A stretch of DNA of 64,000 nt from Streptosporangium roseum DSM 43021 (GTDB lineage: Bacteria; Actinomycetota; Actinomycetes; Streptosporangiales; Streptosporangiaceae), in contig NC_013595.1 in the NCBI RefSeq assembly GCF_000024865.1, positions 1,922,001 to 1,986,000 on the forward strand, read 5' to 3'. The position numbers were made by a program, and so were the translations under genes. How positions within the stretch are numbered: position 1 is the stretch's first letter; each line of letters opens with the position of its first letter. Under the pieces are notes generated by a model. The model did no database searches and was not told where the DNA came from. It worked only from the letters and a program-made list of their open reading frames with translations. Shown one piece after another: positions 16,925 to 25,890 of the stretch.

Positions 16925-17929
16925 TCAGATCGGCAGTGCCTCGACGATGCTCGACCCGCCCGGCAGCTCCACCCGGCGGCTCAGCCGGAAACCGGCCTTG
17001 CCCAGCAGCTCGCCGTACTCGGAGGCGCTGCGCTCCATGCCCTCGCCGAACAGGGCGAGCATCCGCATGTCCACGTCCTTGCTGATGTGGGCGCTGTCGT
17101 CGTCCGGCACGACGAACTCGACCAGGAGCACCCGGCCGTCGTCCGCGATGACGTCCCGGATGTTGCGCAGGATCCGCACGGCGTCCTCGTCGGACCAGTT
17201 GTGGATCACGCTGCCCAGCAGGTAGGCGTCCGCCCCGGCGGGCACCGAGGCGAAGAAGTCCCCGCTGACGCATTTGCACCGATCTTCAAGACCGGCCTCG
17301 GCGAAGAACTCCCGTGACCCCGGGACCACCTGTTCCAGGTCGAACAGGATTCCTCGCATGTCTGAATGGGCCTTCAGGACGGCGGCCAGGATGTGCCCCT
17401 TGCCGCCGGCCACGTCCACCAGGGTGCGCACGCCGGAGAAGTCGTAGCGGGAGGCCACGGCGTCCGCGAACGGCAGGGCCCTGGCCACCATGTAGTCGTC
17501 GAACAGGCGCCCGGCCCCGGGGTTGTCGCCGAGGTAGCCGTAGAGGGGCCCGTGCCGCTCGACGAAGGCCGACCTGCCGGTCCGCACGGTCTGGGCGACC
17601 GTGCCCATGCCGTACCAGAAGCCCTCCTCGGCGATCATCCGTACGGCGGACCGCAGCGAGTCGGGCACGTCGCCGCGGAGCGTGGCGCCCGCCTCGGTCA
17701 GCTCGTAGGTCCCGGCCGCCGCCGTCGCCACCATGCCCATGGCGGCGAGCTGGCGGAGCACCCGGCCGAGCGCCGCCGGGTCCGCCCCGCATCGGACCGC
17801 GAGCTCCTCGACGCTCAGCGGCCCGTCCTTCAGGTGATCGGCGCAGCCCAGCTCGGCCATGGTGGCCAGGGCGGCGAAGCGGGAGACCCCGCCGATCGCA
17901 TCCCAGACCGGTGCCTGTGGGTCGCTCAT
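16925..17929 (-). CDS. SAM-dependent O-methyltransferase (dimerisation-domain type)
   Basis: 334-aa class I methyltransferase of the plant caffeate / polyketide O-methyltransferase type. The N-terminal winged-helix dimerisation domain holds GPLSVEELAVRCGADPAALGRVLR. The SAM-binding glycine loop is VDVAGGKGH (about 168-176; usually DVGGGxG). The region LGSVIHNWSDEDAVRILRNI is the family signature, with the histidine expected for acceptor deprotonation. GAGAGGA precedes ATG 17929. It lies 22 bp after the ATPase gene and is probably the last gene of that operon. Substrate unknown. Confidence 0.82.
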   Translation of the reverse strand: MSDPQAPVWDAIGGVSRFAALATMAELGCADHLKDGPLSVEELAVRCGADPAALGRVLRQLAAMGMVATAAAGTYELTEAGATLRGDVPDSLRSAVRMIAEEGFWYGMGTVAQTVRTGRSAFVERHGPLYGYLGDNPGAGRLFDDYMVARALPFADAVASRYDFSGVRTLVDVAGGKGHILAAVLKAHSDMRGILFDLEQVVPGSREFFAEAGLEDRCKCVSGDFFASVPAGADAYLLGSVIHNWSDEDAVRILRNIRDVIADDGRVLLVEFVVPDDDSAHISKDVDMRMLALFGEGMERSASEYGELLGKAGFRLSRRVELPGGSSIVEALPI

Positions 17930-17951
17930 TGGCAGTCCTCTCTTACTGGTC

Positions 17952-18737
17952 TTACTGGGGGGCGGAGGCCGGTTGGCTCCGCATGCCGCGGACCAGGCGG
18001 CCGACCTCGGCGCGCAGGTGCACGAAGTCGGGGTGCTCCCGCGTGGTGATCTGGTCGCGCGGTCCGGGCAGGTCCACGCGGAGGTCGCCCACGATCCCGG
18101 CCGGGGCCTTGGACAGGACCACGACGCGGTCGCCGACGTAGACGCTCTCGTCGATGTCGTGGGTGATGAGCACGATGGTCATGTTGTGGAGGCCGCGGAC
18201 CTGCAGGGTGAGGTCCTCCAGCTCCTCGCGGGTCTGGGCGTCCACCGACCCGAAGGGCTCGTCCATCAGCAGCAGGGCGGGGCGGTAGGCGAGGGCGCGG
18301 GCGATGGAGACCCGCTGCTGCATGCCTCCGGACAGCTGCCACGGGTATTTGGCCGCGGCCCCCTCCAGGCCGACCTGCTCCAGCGCCTCCAGCGCCGCCT
18401 CCCGGCGCCGCTTCTTGTCCATTCCCTTGCGGCGCAGGGGGAGGGAGACGTTGTCGGCCACCGACATCCAGGGGAACAGGGAGCGGCTGTAGTCCTGGAA
18501 GACCACGGCCAGGTTGTCCGGTGTCTGCTCGACGGGAGAGCCGTTGAGCACCACCTGGCCGCCGGTGGGCCGCAGGAGCCCGGCGATGGAGCGCAGCAGG
18601 GTCGACTTGCCGCACCCCGAGGGGCCGACGATGCACACCAGCTCGCCCTCGGCGACCGACAGGTCGATGCCGCCCAGCGCATTGTGCGCGCTCGGTCCGC
18701 TGCCGTAGGTGTGGGTCAGGTTGGAGATCTCAAGCAC
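17952..18737 (-). CDS. NitT/TauT-type ABC transporter ATPase
   Basis: SsuB/TauB-type ATPase of 261 aa. Walker A is VGPSGCGKSTLL, the signature is LSGGMQQR, Walker B is LLLMDEPFGSVD, and the H-loop is LITHDIDESV. It is the only ATPase gene for the two NitT/TauT cassettes in this window, so it may serve both (inference). Gene order on the minus strand is binding protein, permease, permease, ATPase, methyltransferase, with gaps of about 9-22 bases. Confidence 0.88.
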   Translation of the reverse strand: MLEISNLTHTYGSGPSAHNALGGIDLSVAEGELVCIVGPSGCGKSTLLRSIAGLLRPTGGQVVLNGSPVEQTPDNLAVVFQDYSRSLFPWMSVADNVSLPLRRKGMDKKRRREAALEALEQVGLEGAAAKYPWQLSGGMQQRVSIARALAYRPALLLMDEPFGSVDAQTREELEDLTLQVRGLHNMTIVLITHDIDESVYVGDRVVVLSKAPAGIVGDLRVDLPGPRDQITTREHPDFVHLRAEVGRLVRGMRSQPASAPQ

Positions 18738-18746
18738 AGCAGGTCC

Positions 18747-19538
18747 TCAGGTCGTCTGCTTGGCGGTCCGGTGCCAGGACAGGACGCGTCGTTCGGCCGC
18801 GAGGAACGCCGAGTTGAGCACATATCCCAGGACACCGAGTACCACGATGGTCCCCCACACGCCGGGGAGGTCGTAAGACCTCTGGGCGTCCAGGAGCTGG
18901 AAGCCGATCCCGTCGGTGCTGCCCACCAGCTCGGAGATGACCATCAGGATCAACGCCAGGGACAGGCTGACCCGCAGACCGGCGAAGATCTTCGGCATCG
19001 CCGCGGGGAGGACGAGCAGGAACAGCCGCTGCTTGAGCGACAGCCCGAAGACCCTGGCGGTGTCCACGTACTGGCGGTCGATGTGCCGGGCCCCTTCGGC
19101 CGCGTTGATCAGCACCGGCCAGATGATGCCGAACACGATCACGTTGATCTGCATCTGCGGGCCGATGGCGAACAGCGCCATGAAGAACGGCAGCAGCATG
19201 GGCGGGGGGATGGCGCGGGCGAACTGCACGAGCGGGTCCACGAACCGGAAGTACAGCGGCCGGCGGCCCAGAACGAGCCCGACGGCGGTCCCGATCACTC
19301 CGGCCAGCACCCATCCGGCCAGCAGCCGGCCGATGCTCGCCGGGATGTTCTCCAGCGCCGCGTCGGTGAGCCACAGCCGCTCGGCCGGGCCGGTCAGCCA
19401 CATCTCGTACATGCTCGCGGCGATCGTCGTCGGCGGCGGGAAGGAGAGATTCTCCGCGGCGCGGGTGACGAGCTCCCAGACCACCAGCACCACCGGCACC
19501 GCCCACAGGCGGCCGGCGGCGCGCAGGACGCGGTTCAT
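18747..19538 (-). CDS. NitT/TauT-type ABC permease (cassette 2, distal)
   Basis: Permease of 263 aa; ATG 19538 lies in a TGATG overlap with the preceding stop. It carries AIPPPMLLPFFMALFAIG and the coupling loop DTARVFGLSLKQRLFLLVLP. Paralogue of the permease at 13920-14693, from which it differs throughout, so the duplication is old or the cassettes were acquired separately. Confidence 0.86.
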   Translation of the reverse strand: MNRVLRAAGRLWAVPVVLVVWELVTRAAENLSFPPPTTIAASMYEMWLTGPAERLWLTDAALENIPASIGRLLAGWVLAGVIGTAVGLVLGRRPLYFRFVDPLVQFARAIPPPMLLPFFMALFAIGPQMQINVIVFGIIWPVLINAAEGARHIDRQYVDTARVFGLSLKQRLFLLVLPAAMPKIFAGLRVSLSLALILMVISELVGSTDGIGFQLLDAQRSYDLPGVWGTIVVLGVLGYVLNSAFLAAERRVLSWHRTAKQTT

Positions 19539-20326
19539 CAGACCACCTCGGTCCGGGCGGTGTGCCAGCGGAAGATCCGCCGTTCCGCCAGCACGAACAG
19601 GCTGTCGGTGACCAGGCCGATGACTCCGGCCCAGATGGCGGTGGCGATGATGTACACCATCGCGTCGGGGCTGCCGCCCACCTCGATGAGGAAGACGCCG
19701 ATGCCGTCGGAGCCTCCGGCGAGCAGCTCCACGCTGATCGCCACGATGAGCGCGATCGCCGAGGCCAGCCGTACGCCGGTGGCGACGAACGGCGCGGTGC
19801 TCGGCAGCGACACCCGCCACAGCACGGACAGCGGGCCGAACCCGAAGCTGCGCAGCGTCTCCTTGGCGAGCGGATCGACGTCCTTGAGCCCGTACAGCGT
19901 GTTCATCAGGACCGGCCAGGTGGCGGCGTAGACGATCAGCGTGATCTTCATGTCGAACCTGTCGGAGAACAGGGCGAGCGCCAGCGGGATCAGCGCCAGC
20001 GACGGGATCGGGCGGAGGAACTCCAGGACGGGCCGGAGTGCGGTCTCCGCACGCGGCAGGGTGCCGAGCACGAACCCGGCGGGTACGGCGATCATGACGG
20101 TGAGCAGGAGCCCCAGCGCCCAGGCGCCGAGGGTCGAGACGACGTCGAGGAGGAAGTCCGCGTCGGTCGCGAGCTCGGCCGCGCGGCCGAGCACCGTCGA
20201 GGCCAGCGGAAACACGATCGGGCTGATCAGCCCGGTCCGGCCGGTTGCCTCCAGGACACAGAACAGCCCTGCGGCGCCGAGGGCGCCGCAGAGCGGTTTG
20301 CTGTCGAGCAGGCGCCGTCCGATCAC
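19538..20326 (-). CDS. NitT/TauT-type ABC permease (cassette 2, proximal)
   Basis: Permease of 262 aa with EFLRPIPSLALIPLALALF and coupling loop KETLRSFGFGPLSVLWRVSLP. Its start overlaps the substrate-binding gene by four bases, and its stop overlaps the next permease. Partner of the distal permease in a heterodimeric channel. Confidence 0.86.
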   Translation of the reverse strand: MIGRRLLDSKPLCGALGAAGLFCVLEATGRTGLISPIVFPLASTVLGRAAELATDADFLLDVVSTLGAWALGLLLTVMIAVPAGFVLGTLPRAETALRPVLEFLRPIPSLALIPLALALFSDRFDMKITLIVYAATWPVLMNTLYGLKDVDPLAKETLRSFGFGPLSVLWRVSLPSTAPFVATGVRLASAIALIVAISVELLAGGSDGIGVFLIEVGGSPDAMVYIIATAIWAGVIGLVTDSLFVLAERRIFRWHTARTEVV

Positions 20327-21306
20327 CCGGAGTTTCCGAGGAGGAGGGACTTGGCCTCGATCTTGCTCTTCAGCAGGCCCTGCTCGAGCATCAGGTCGGC
20401 CACCCGCTGCAGGCGGGTGGCGTCAAGGCTGGTGGGGAAGGTGCCGAGCGTGATGACGGCGGCGGTGGCCGCGTCGATCCCCTTGGTGTAGGTCGGCAGG
20501 ATCTCCTCGACGGCCTTGCGGTCGGCGGCGGAGATCTTCTGGGCCTCGGCGACCGCGCGCTGGAAGGCGGCGACGGTCTTGGGGTTCTTGGCGGCGAAGT
20601 CCTCGGTGACGATCACGCCGGCGATGGGGAAGTCGGCGGTCGAGTCGACCATGGTGTCGGCGAGCTTCTGGGCGCCGATGTTCTTCTGGACCGCGGTCAG
20701 GTGCGGCTCGGTCATCCAGGCCGCGTCGACCACGCCCTGCTCCAGCTTGCCGGCCATGTCGGGGAAGGGGAACTCCAGGAACTCGACGTCCTTGTCGGTC
20801 AGTCCGTGCGTCTTGAGCACGGAGGTCACCGACAGGGTGCCGATGTTCCTGAGGCTGTTGACCGCGATCTTCTTGCCCTTCAGGTCGGCCGGGGTCTTGA
20901 TCGAGGAGTCCTTGGCCACCATGAGGTTGAAGGAGTTCGGGGTCGCCTGGTAGAGGTCAGAGATGATCTTCGGCTTGTTGCCGGCCGCCGTGGCCAGGAA
21001 GGTGGAGACGTAGTTGGTCTGCGTGGCGTCGAGGGAGCCGCCGAACAGGGACTGCTGCGCCTGGGCGCCACCCTGGACCACCTGGATGTCGACCGTCAGG
21101 CCCTCTTTCTGGAAGAAGCCCCTCTTGTTGGCGATGTAGAGCGCGGCCGAGTCGGGGATGGGCAGCGCGCCAATCGTGATCTTGGTCTTCTCAAGCCCGC
21201 TCGCGTTGGCGGTGTCGGTCTTGGCGTCCGAACCACCACAGGCGCTCAGGGTCAGCACGGCGGCGAGCCCTGCGACGACCGCCCGGCCCGCAAGTCTGAA
21301 CCTCAT
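20323..21306 (-). CDS. NitT/TauT-type substrate-binding lipoprotein (cassette 2)
   Basis: Binding protein of 327 aa with lipobox TLSACGGS. Conserved parts are GALPIPDSAALYIANKRG, GFFQKEGLTV, DLKGKKIAVNSLRN and DAAWMTEPHL. It is the first gene of the five-gene minus-strand unit down to the methyltransferase. An upstream promoter candidate is at 21538-21566. Same family as the protein at 15510-16478, with about the same length and domain order. Confidence 0.86.
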   Translation of the reverse strand: MRFRLAGRAVVAGLAAVLTLSACGGSDAKTDTANASGLEKTKITIGALPIPDSAALYIANKRGFFQKEGLTVDIQVVQGGAQAQQSLFGGSLDATQTNYVSTFLATAAGNKPKIISDLYQATPNSFNLMVAKDSSIKTPADLKGKKIAVNSLRNIGTLSVTSVLKTHGLTDKDVEFLEFPFPDMAGKLEQGVVDAAWMTEPHLTAVQKNIGAQKLADTMVDSTADFPIAGVIVTEDFAAKNPKTVAAFQRAVAEAQKISAADRKAVEEILPTYTKGIDAATAAVITLGTFPTSLDATRLQRVADLMLEQGLLKSKIEAKSLLLGNSG

Positions 21307-21800
21307 GGGGTCTCCTTAGCTGCGTTTGACCGCCCCGGCCGGAACTCGCTGGAAGCTACTGGAAGCTAGCGGGCGACATGGAGATGTCCCGGGAGGCACG
21401 TGATCAAGGGGGGTATGCCGACCGCGGATCAGAGTAGCGGAGTAGATCGCCCAAATTACAAATATCGGCCTAAAGGGCCAAAAGGGTCATAATCGGACTT
21501 TCTTGCCCTGTGCCCGTGAATCGCGATGGCTGGGATTTGTCTAGTCGTCGCAGTCAAGGGTGTCAAGAAAGGTATTTCATCGCTTTGTGAAAATTCGCAC
21601 GTTCGGTCGGAGAGTGACTGTCCGGTTACGCGCCATGTGTGCCGGTTGCGCATAAAACGCGAGTTATGTGCTGTTGGCTGAACTCATCCGGCTGTGCTCC
21701 AATAACCCCTACCCCATGGATGCGTCGGCGTCACTTGCACATCATTTGCGTGACGCGATCCCCTCCAAGCAGACGATCCGAGGAGAGGCAGCGGAGGCCA
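21307..21800. other. 494-bp divergent intergenic region
   Basis: Separates the minus-strand cassette-2 operon from the plus-strand second conservon. It is AT-rich compared with its surroundings between about 21430 and 21720. It holds a ten-base tandem repeat (CTGGAAGCTA twice, 21349-21368) just upstream of the binding-protein gene, and the promoter candidate listed separately. No convincing gene is seen. Confidence 0.5.
21538..21566 (-). promoter_or_regulatory. candidate sigma-70-type promoter for cassette 2
   Basis: On the minus strand a perfect -35 hexamer TTGACA (21566-21561) is followed after 17 bases by TAGACA (21543-21538), a moderate -10. It points toward the substrate-binding gene, about 230 bases downstream. 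Hexamer match and spacing are the only evidence. Confidence 0.4.
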
Positions 21801-24800
21801 GTGAGGACAGCGTCAATCCCCAGCGAACGCGAATCCGGGGCGGCATCCCCCCCGGCGTTCGACGCCCAGGGGGTGCCGCCGGAAGGCGGCCAGGCTCCGG
21901 ACCTCGACGGTCGTGGACCCGAGACGAACGGCAGCAAGCTCGCGCTCAAGAACTGGCGCGTGCGGACGCGGCTGATCGCGCTCATCGTCATCCCCACCGC
22001 CGCCGCGATCATCCTGGGCGGCCTGCGGGTGACCACGTCGATCAGCACCGCCGCCGAATACGAGCGGGTGCGGACCAGCGCCGAGCTGGTCGCCGAGCTG
22101 AGCGACCTGGCGCACAACCTGGAGGCCGAGCGCGACCTGTCGGCCCGGTTCGTCGCCCAGGGCCGCGGCAGCACCGGCAAGGCCAGGCTGCAGGAGCAGT
22201 ACCGGGCCGTCGACCAGGTGGCCAAGAAGGCCAGGGACCGCATCGACCTCATCATCGGCAGCAATGCCGACGAGGGCTTCGGCGAGCGGGGCAAGACCGA
22301 GCTCGCCCAGATGCGCAGCCGCATCGACGAGCTTGACAGCGTCCGCAAGACCGCGGTCGGCACCCAGCTCCCCGCCCAGCCCACGATCGCCATGTACTCC
22401 CGGACGATCGCCGACCTGCTGGCCCTGCACGACGAGATCATCCAGGGTGTCGCCGACCAGGAGCTCGCCGGCAGCGCGACCGCGTTCGGCGCGCTGTCCA
22501 GGGCCAAGGAACAGGCCTCCAGGGAACGGGCGAACCTCGCTATCGCCCTCGCCGACAGGACCTTCACCTCCGAAGGCCTGAACGCCATGCTGGCCGCCCG
22601 CGCGCAGCGCGACAGCGAGCTCGCGGCCTTCCGCTCCGACGCCTCGGTCACCCAGCGCCAGCTCTACGACGACACCGTGAGCAGCCAGAAGAAGGACCGC
22701 GCGGAGTCCATGCGCGCCCGCGCCCTCGTGCTGGCCGTCGAGGGCGCACCGCTCGTCCGCATCGACGTCTCCAGGACCGGCGCCGGCGACCAGACGACCT
22801 GGTTCGACGCCTCCTCCGACACCATCGAGCGGATGCGTGCGGTGGAGAAGCGGATCGCCGACACCCTGATCACGCAGAGCCGCGTCCTCCAGGAGTCCGA
22901 GCAGCAGGGCGCGCTGATCGCCGGTGGGCTGAGCGTGCTGCTGCTCATCCTCGTCCTCGTCATCACCGCGATCATGGCGCGGTCGCTGGTCAGGCCGCTG
23001 CGCACGCTGCGCACCGAGGCCCTGTCCATCGCCGGCCAGCGCCTCCCGGACACCGTGCAGAGCATGCGCGAGAGCGGCGAGGCCGCGGCCGAGGACATCG
23101 CCCCGATCGGGGTGGCCTCCGACGACGAGATCGGCCAGGTCGCCCGCGCCTTCGACGAGGTGCACCGCGAGGCCGTACGGCTGGCCGGCCAGGAGGCGAC
23201 GCTGCGGAGCAACGTCAACGCGATGTTCGTCAACCTCTCCCGGCGCAGCCAGACCCTGGTCGAACGCCAGCTGTCCCTCATCGAGAGCCTGGAGCAGGGC
23301 GAGCAGGACGAGAGCCGTCTCGGCAGCCTGTTCCGCCTCGACCACCTGGCCACCCGCATGCGCCGCAACAGCGAGAACCTCCTGGTCCTCGCCGGCCAGG
23401 AGCCCGCGCGCCGGTGGAGCCAGCCGATCCCCCTGATCGACGTGGTCCGCGCCTCGCTCTCCGAGGTCGAGAACTACGAGCGGGTGGACCTGCGGCTCTC
23501 CGCCGGTGTGGCCGTGGTCGGCACCTCCGTCAACGACGTCGTGCACCTGATCGCCGAGCTGGTGGAGAACGCCATCTCCTTCTCCCCCCGGGAGACCAAG
23601 GTCGTCGTGTCCAGCAACCGCATCGACGGCGGCGGCGTGATGGTCTCGGTCACCGACATCGGCATCGGCATGACTCCCGAGGAGCTCGGGCAGGCGAACT
23701 GGCGGCTGGCCAACCCGCCGGTGGTGGACGTCTCGGTCTCCCGCCGCATGGGCCTGTTCGTGGTCGGCCGGCTGGCCCTGCGGCACGGCATCCGCGTGCA
23801 GCTCCGCCAGCAGGACAGCGGCGGCCTGACCGCCATGGTGCTGCTCCCCGAGGCCCTGCTCGCCGCCGCCGGCGCCCACCCGGGCGGCACGGCCGTGCCG
23901 CAGGGCGGCGACTGGGCCGGGTCGATGAGCCCCATGGACCGGGCGCCCGTGCTGGCCAGCCCCACCGCGCTCGACCCCGCGCAGCAGGCGTTCGCCTCGT
24001 TCGACGCCGCCCACCCCTTCACCTCCTTCGACATGGGGCAGCAGTTCGGCTCCTTCGACGCCGGGCAGTCCTCACCGGGCGGCGGCTACTTCGGCCAGGC
24101 GCCGGTCGACACCCCGTGGCCCGGCCACGTGCCGCCACCGGGAGCCGACTCCGGCTGGCCGAACACCTCCCAGACGGACACCGGCGTGTGGCCGAACGCG
24201 CCGATGCGCGGCGGCGACTCCGGGGCCTGGCCGAACCCGCCCGCCCGTGAAGGCGACTCCGGGATGTGGCCGAGCGCGCCGATGAGCGGCGGCGACTCCG
24301 GGATATGGCCCACCCCGCCCTCCCGCGAGGGCGACGGCGGAGCCTGGCCGAACCCGCCCGCCCGCGAGGGCGGGGCCGGGGGATGGCCGTCCACCGCCGA
24401 CTCGGGGCCGTTCGAACGGCGCACCTTCGAGCCGGCCGACAGCACCGGTCCGCTGCCCGTGGTCCGCGACTCCTCGCCCATGGAAGAGGCGAAGGAGGAG
24501 TTCCTGCCGATCTTCGCCGCGGTCGAGTCCGACTGGTTCAGGAAGGTCGAACCCGCGGCGCCCGTCCAGGACCTGACCGAGGAGCTCAAGGACGCGGTCT
24601 CCCCCCAGCCCGCGCCCGCCTCCGACGCCTGGTCCTCGCCCGCGGACGCGGGCTGGCAGGCCGCCCAGGCGGCGAGCGAACCCTCGCTCGGCGGGATCAC
24701 CGGTTCCGGGCTCCCCAAGCGGGTGCCCAAGGCGAACCTGGTGCCCGGTACGGCCGCACCCGACCCGGGTGCGGCCCCCCAGACCCCCGTACTCCGGCCG

Positions 24801-24950
24801 ACCGTCTCCCCCGAGGCGGTGCGCAACAGGCTGGCGAGCTTCCAGCAGGGAGTACGGCAGGGCCGCGCGGCGGCCAGGGGCGAGGCCGGCGACGGGCAGC
24901 CGTATCCCGACTTCGGTCGGGACGTTGAAGGAAACAAGGAGGACCGGTGA
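21801..24950 (+). CDS. cvnA: conservon sensor histidine kinase (CvnA type), second copy
   Basis: 1049-aa relative of the kinase at 9562. GTG at 21801 follows GCGGAGG; upstream codons to 21639 are open but do not look like protein. Span 1 (LIALIVIPTAAAIILGGLRV) is near 56-77 and span 2 near 372-396, followed by HAMP, LDHLATRMRRNSENLLVL and HATPase motifs ELVENAISFSP and DIGIGMT. The disordered tail has a 13-residue tandem repeat with consensus SGxWPxxPxREGD (24187-24390), and the same three conserved short motifs as the first copy near its end. It starts a conservon of four genes ending at 26464. Confidence 0.9.
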   Translation: MRTASIPSERESGAASPPAFDAQGVPPEGGQAPDLDGRGPETNGSKLALKNWRVRTRLIALIVIPTAAAIILGGLRVTTSISTAAEYERVRTSAELVAELSDLAHNLEAERDLSARFVAQGRGSTGKARLQEQYRAVDQVAKKARDRIDLIIGSNADEGFGERGKTELAQMRSRIDELDSVRKTAVGTQLPAQPTIAMYSRTIADLLALHDEIIQGVADQELAGSATAFGALSRAKEQASRERANLAIALADRTFTSEGLNAMLAARAQRDSELAAFRSDASVTQRQLYDDTVSSQKKDRAESMRARALVLAVEGAPLVRIDVSRTGAGDQTTWFDASSDTIERMRAVEKRIADTLITQSRVLQESEQQGALIAGGLSVLLLILVLVITAIMARSLVRPLRTLRTEALSIAGQRLPDTVQSMRESGEAAAEDIAPIGVASDDEIGQVARAFDEVHREAVRLAGQEATLRSNVNAMFVNLSRRSQTLVERQLSLIESLEQGEQDESRLGSLFRLDHLATRMRRNSENLLVLAGQEPARRWSQPIPLIDVVRASLSEVENYERVDLRLSAGVAVVGTSVNDVVHLIAELVENAISFSPRETKVVVSSNRIDGGGVMVSVTDIGIGMTPEELGQANWRLANPPVVDVSVSRRMGLFVVGRLALRHGIRVQLRQQDSGGLTAMVLLPEALLAAAGAHPGGTAVPQGGDWAGSMSPMDRAPVLASPTALDPAQQAFASFDAAHPFTSFDMGQQFGSFDAGQSSPGGGYFGQAPVDTPWPGHVPPPGADSGWPNTSQTDTGVWPNAPMRGGDSGAWPNPPAREGDSGMWPSAPMSGGDSGIWPTPPSREGDGGAWPNPPAREGGAGGWPSTADSGPFERRTFEPADSTGPLPVVRDSSPMEEAKEEFLPIFAAVESDWFRKVEPAAPVQDLTEELKDAVSPQPAPASDAWSSPADAGWQAAQAASEPSLGGITGSGLPKRVPKANLVPGTAAPDPGAAPQTPVLRPTVSPEAVRNRLASFQQGVRQGRAAARGEAGDGQPYPDFGRDVEGNKEDR

Positions 24951-24984
24951 GCGAGCTCATCATGGTCGCCAAGGAGGATGACAC

Positions 24985-25407
24985 GTGCGCGAAATGAGCC
25001 AGGCCGCCCGGGGGGTCAATTGGCTGATCACCGACTTTGTGAACAACGTCCCAGGCGTGGCGCACACGGTCGTGGTGTCGGCGGACGGTCTGCCGTTGGC
25101 GTATTCCGACGGATTCCCCCGGGACCGGGCGGACCAGCTGGCGGCGGTCGCGGCCGGTCTGATCAGCCTGACCCAGGGGGCTTCCAGGGTATTCGAGGGC
25201 GGAGCGGTCACCCAGACGGTGGTGGAGATGCAGCGAGGGCTGCTCCTCATCATGTCGATCAGTGACGGCTCCTGCCTCGCCGTACTGGCCGCCGCCGACT
25301 GTGACATGGGTCTGGTGGCCTATCAGATGACCCTGCTTGTCGAACGAGCGGGGCAGGTGCTGACGCCGGCCGTCCGCGCCGAACTCCAGGCCTCCCACCC
25401 CAGGTGA
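24985..25407 (+). CDS. cvnB: conservon roadblock/LC7 protein (CvnB type), second copy
   Basis: 140-aa roadblock/LC7 protein starting MREMSQAARGVNWLITDF. GTG 24985 follows AAGGAGG eight bases upstream. It keeps VSADGLPLAYSDGFPRDRADQ and MSISDGSCLAVL, nearly the same as the first copy. Unlike that copy, it is separated from cvnA by 34 bases. Confidence 0.92.
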   Translation: MREMSQAARGVNWLITDFVNNVPGVAHTVVVSADGLPLAYSDGFPRDRADQLAAVAAGLISLTQGASRVFEGGAVTQTVVEMQRGLLLIMSISDGSCLAVLAAADCDMGLVAYQMTLLVERAGQVLTPAVRAELQASHPR

Positions 25408-25431
25408 GGACGATGATCCTAGGAGGATGCC

Positions 25432-25890
25432 GTGGCAGGCCGCGGCTGGGCTGGTGAAGGTGACCCGCTGGGCGGGTCGCCTTATCAGTCGATGGACGAC
25501 CCCTATCGGCAACAGGGGGGTCCTTCACATCTCATGCAACCGGCACCGGCGGAGCAGAGCTCCCTGGTCCGGCCGTATGCCGTGACCGGGGGGCGGACCG
25601 CCCCCCGGACCCAGCTCGCCATGGAGGCACTCGTCTCCTCGGCGACGTCCGCACATCATGATCTATCCACCCGCACTCCGGAGTATCAGGCGATCAGCGC
25701 CCTGTGCCGGCAAGTGCGTTCGGTCGCTGAGATCTCTGCGATGCTCCGCATCCCGCTCGGCGTGACCCGGATCCTGGTCGCGGACATGGCGGCCGAGGGT
25801 CTGATCCAGCTGCATCAGCCGCAGCTGGACGCGGGCAAGCCGGATCTCAACCTGCTGGAAAGGGTGCTCAGTGGACTTCGCAGGCTCTAG
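25432..25890 (+). CDS. cvnC: conservon DUF742 protein (CvnC type), second copy
   Basis: 152-aa DUF742 protein. The variable N-terminus is glycine-rich; the core starts at LVRPYAVTGGRTAPR and ends with DLNLLERVLSGLRRL, as in the first copy. GTG 25432 follows AGGAGGATGCC. The 3' end overlaps cvnD by 20 bases. Confidence 0.9.
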   Translation: MAGRGWAGEGDPLGGSPYQSMDDPYRQQGGPSHLMQPAPAEQSSLVRPYAVTGGRTAPRTQLAMEALVSSATSAHHDLSTRTPEYQAISALCRQVRSVAEISAMLRIPLGVTRILVADMAAEGLIQLHQPQLDAGKPDLNLLERVLSGLRRL

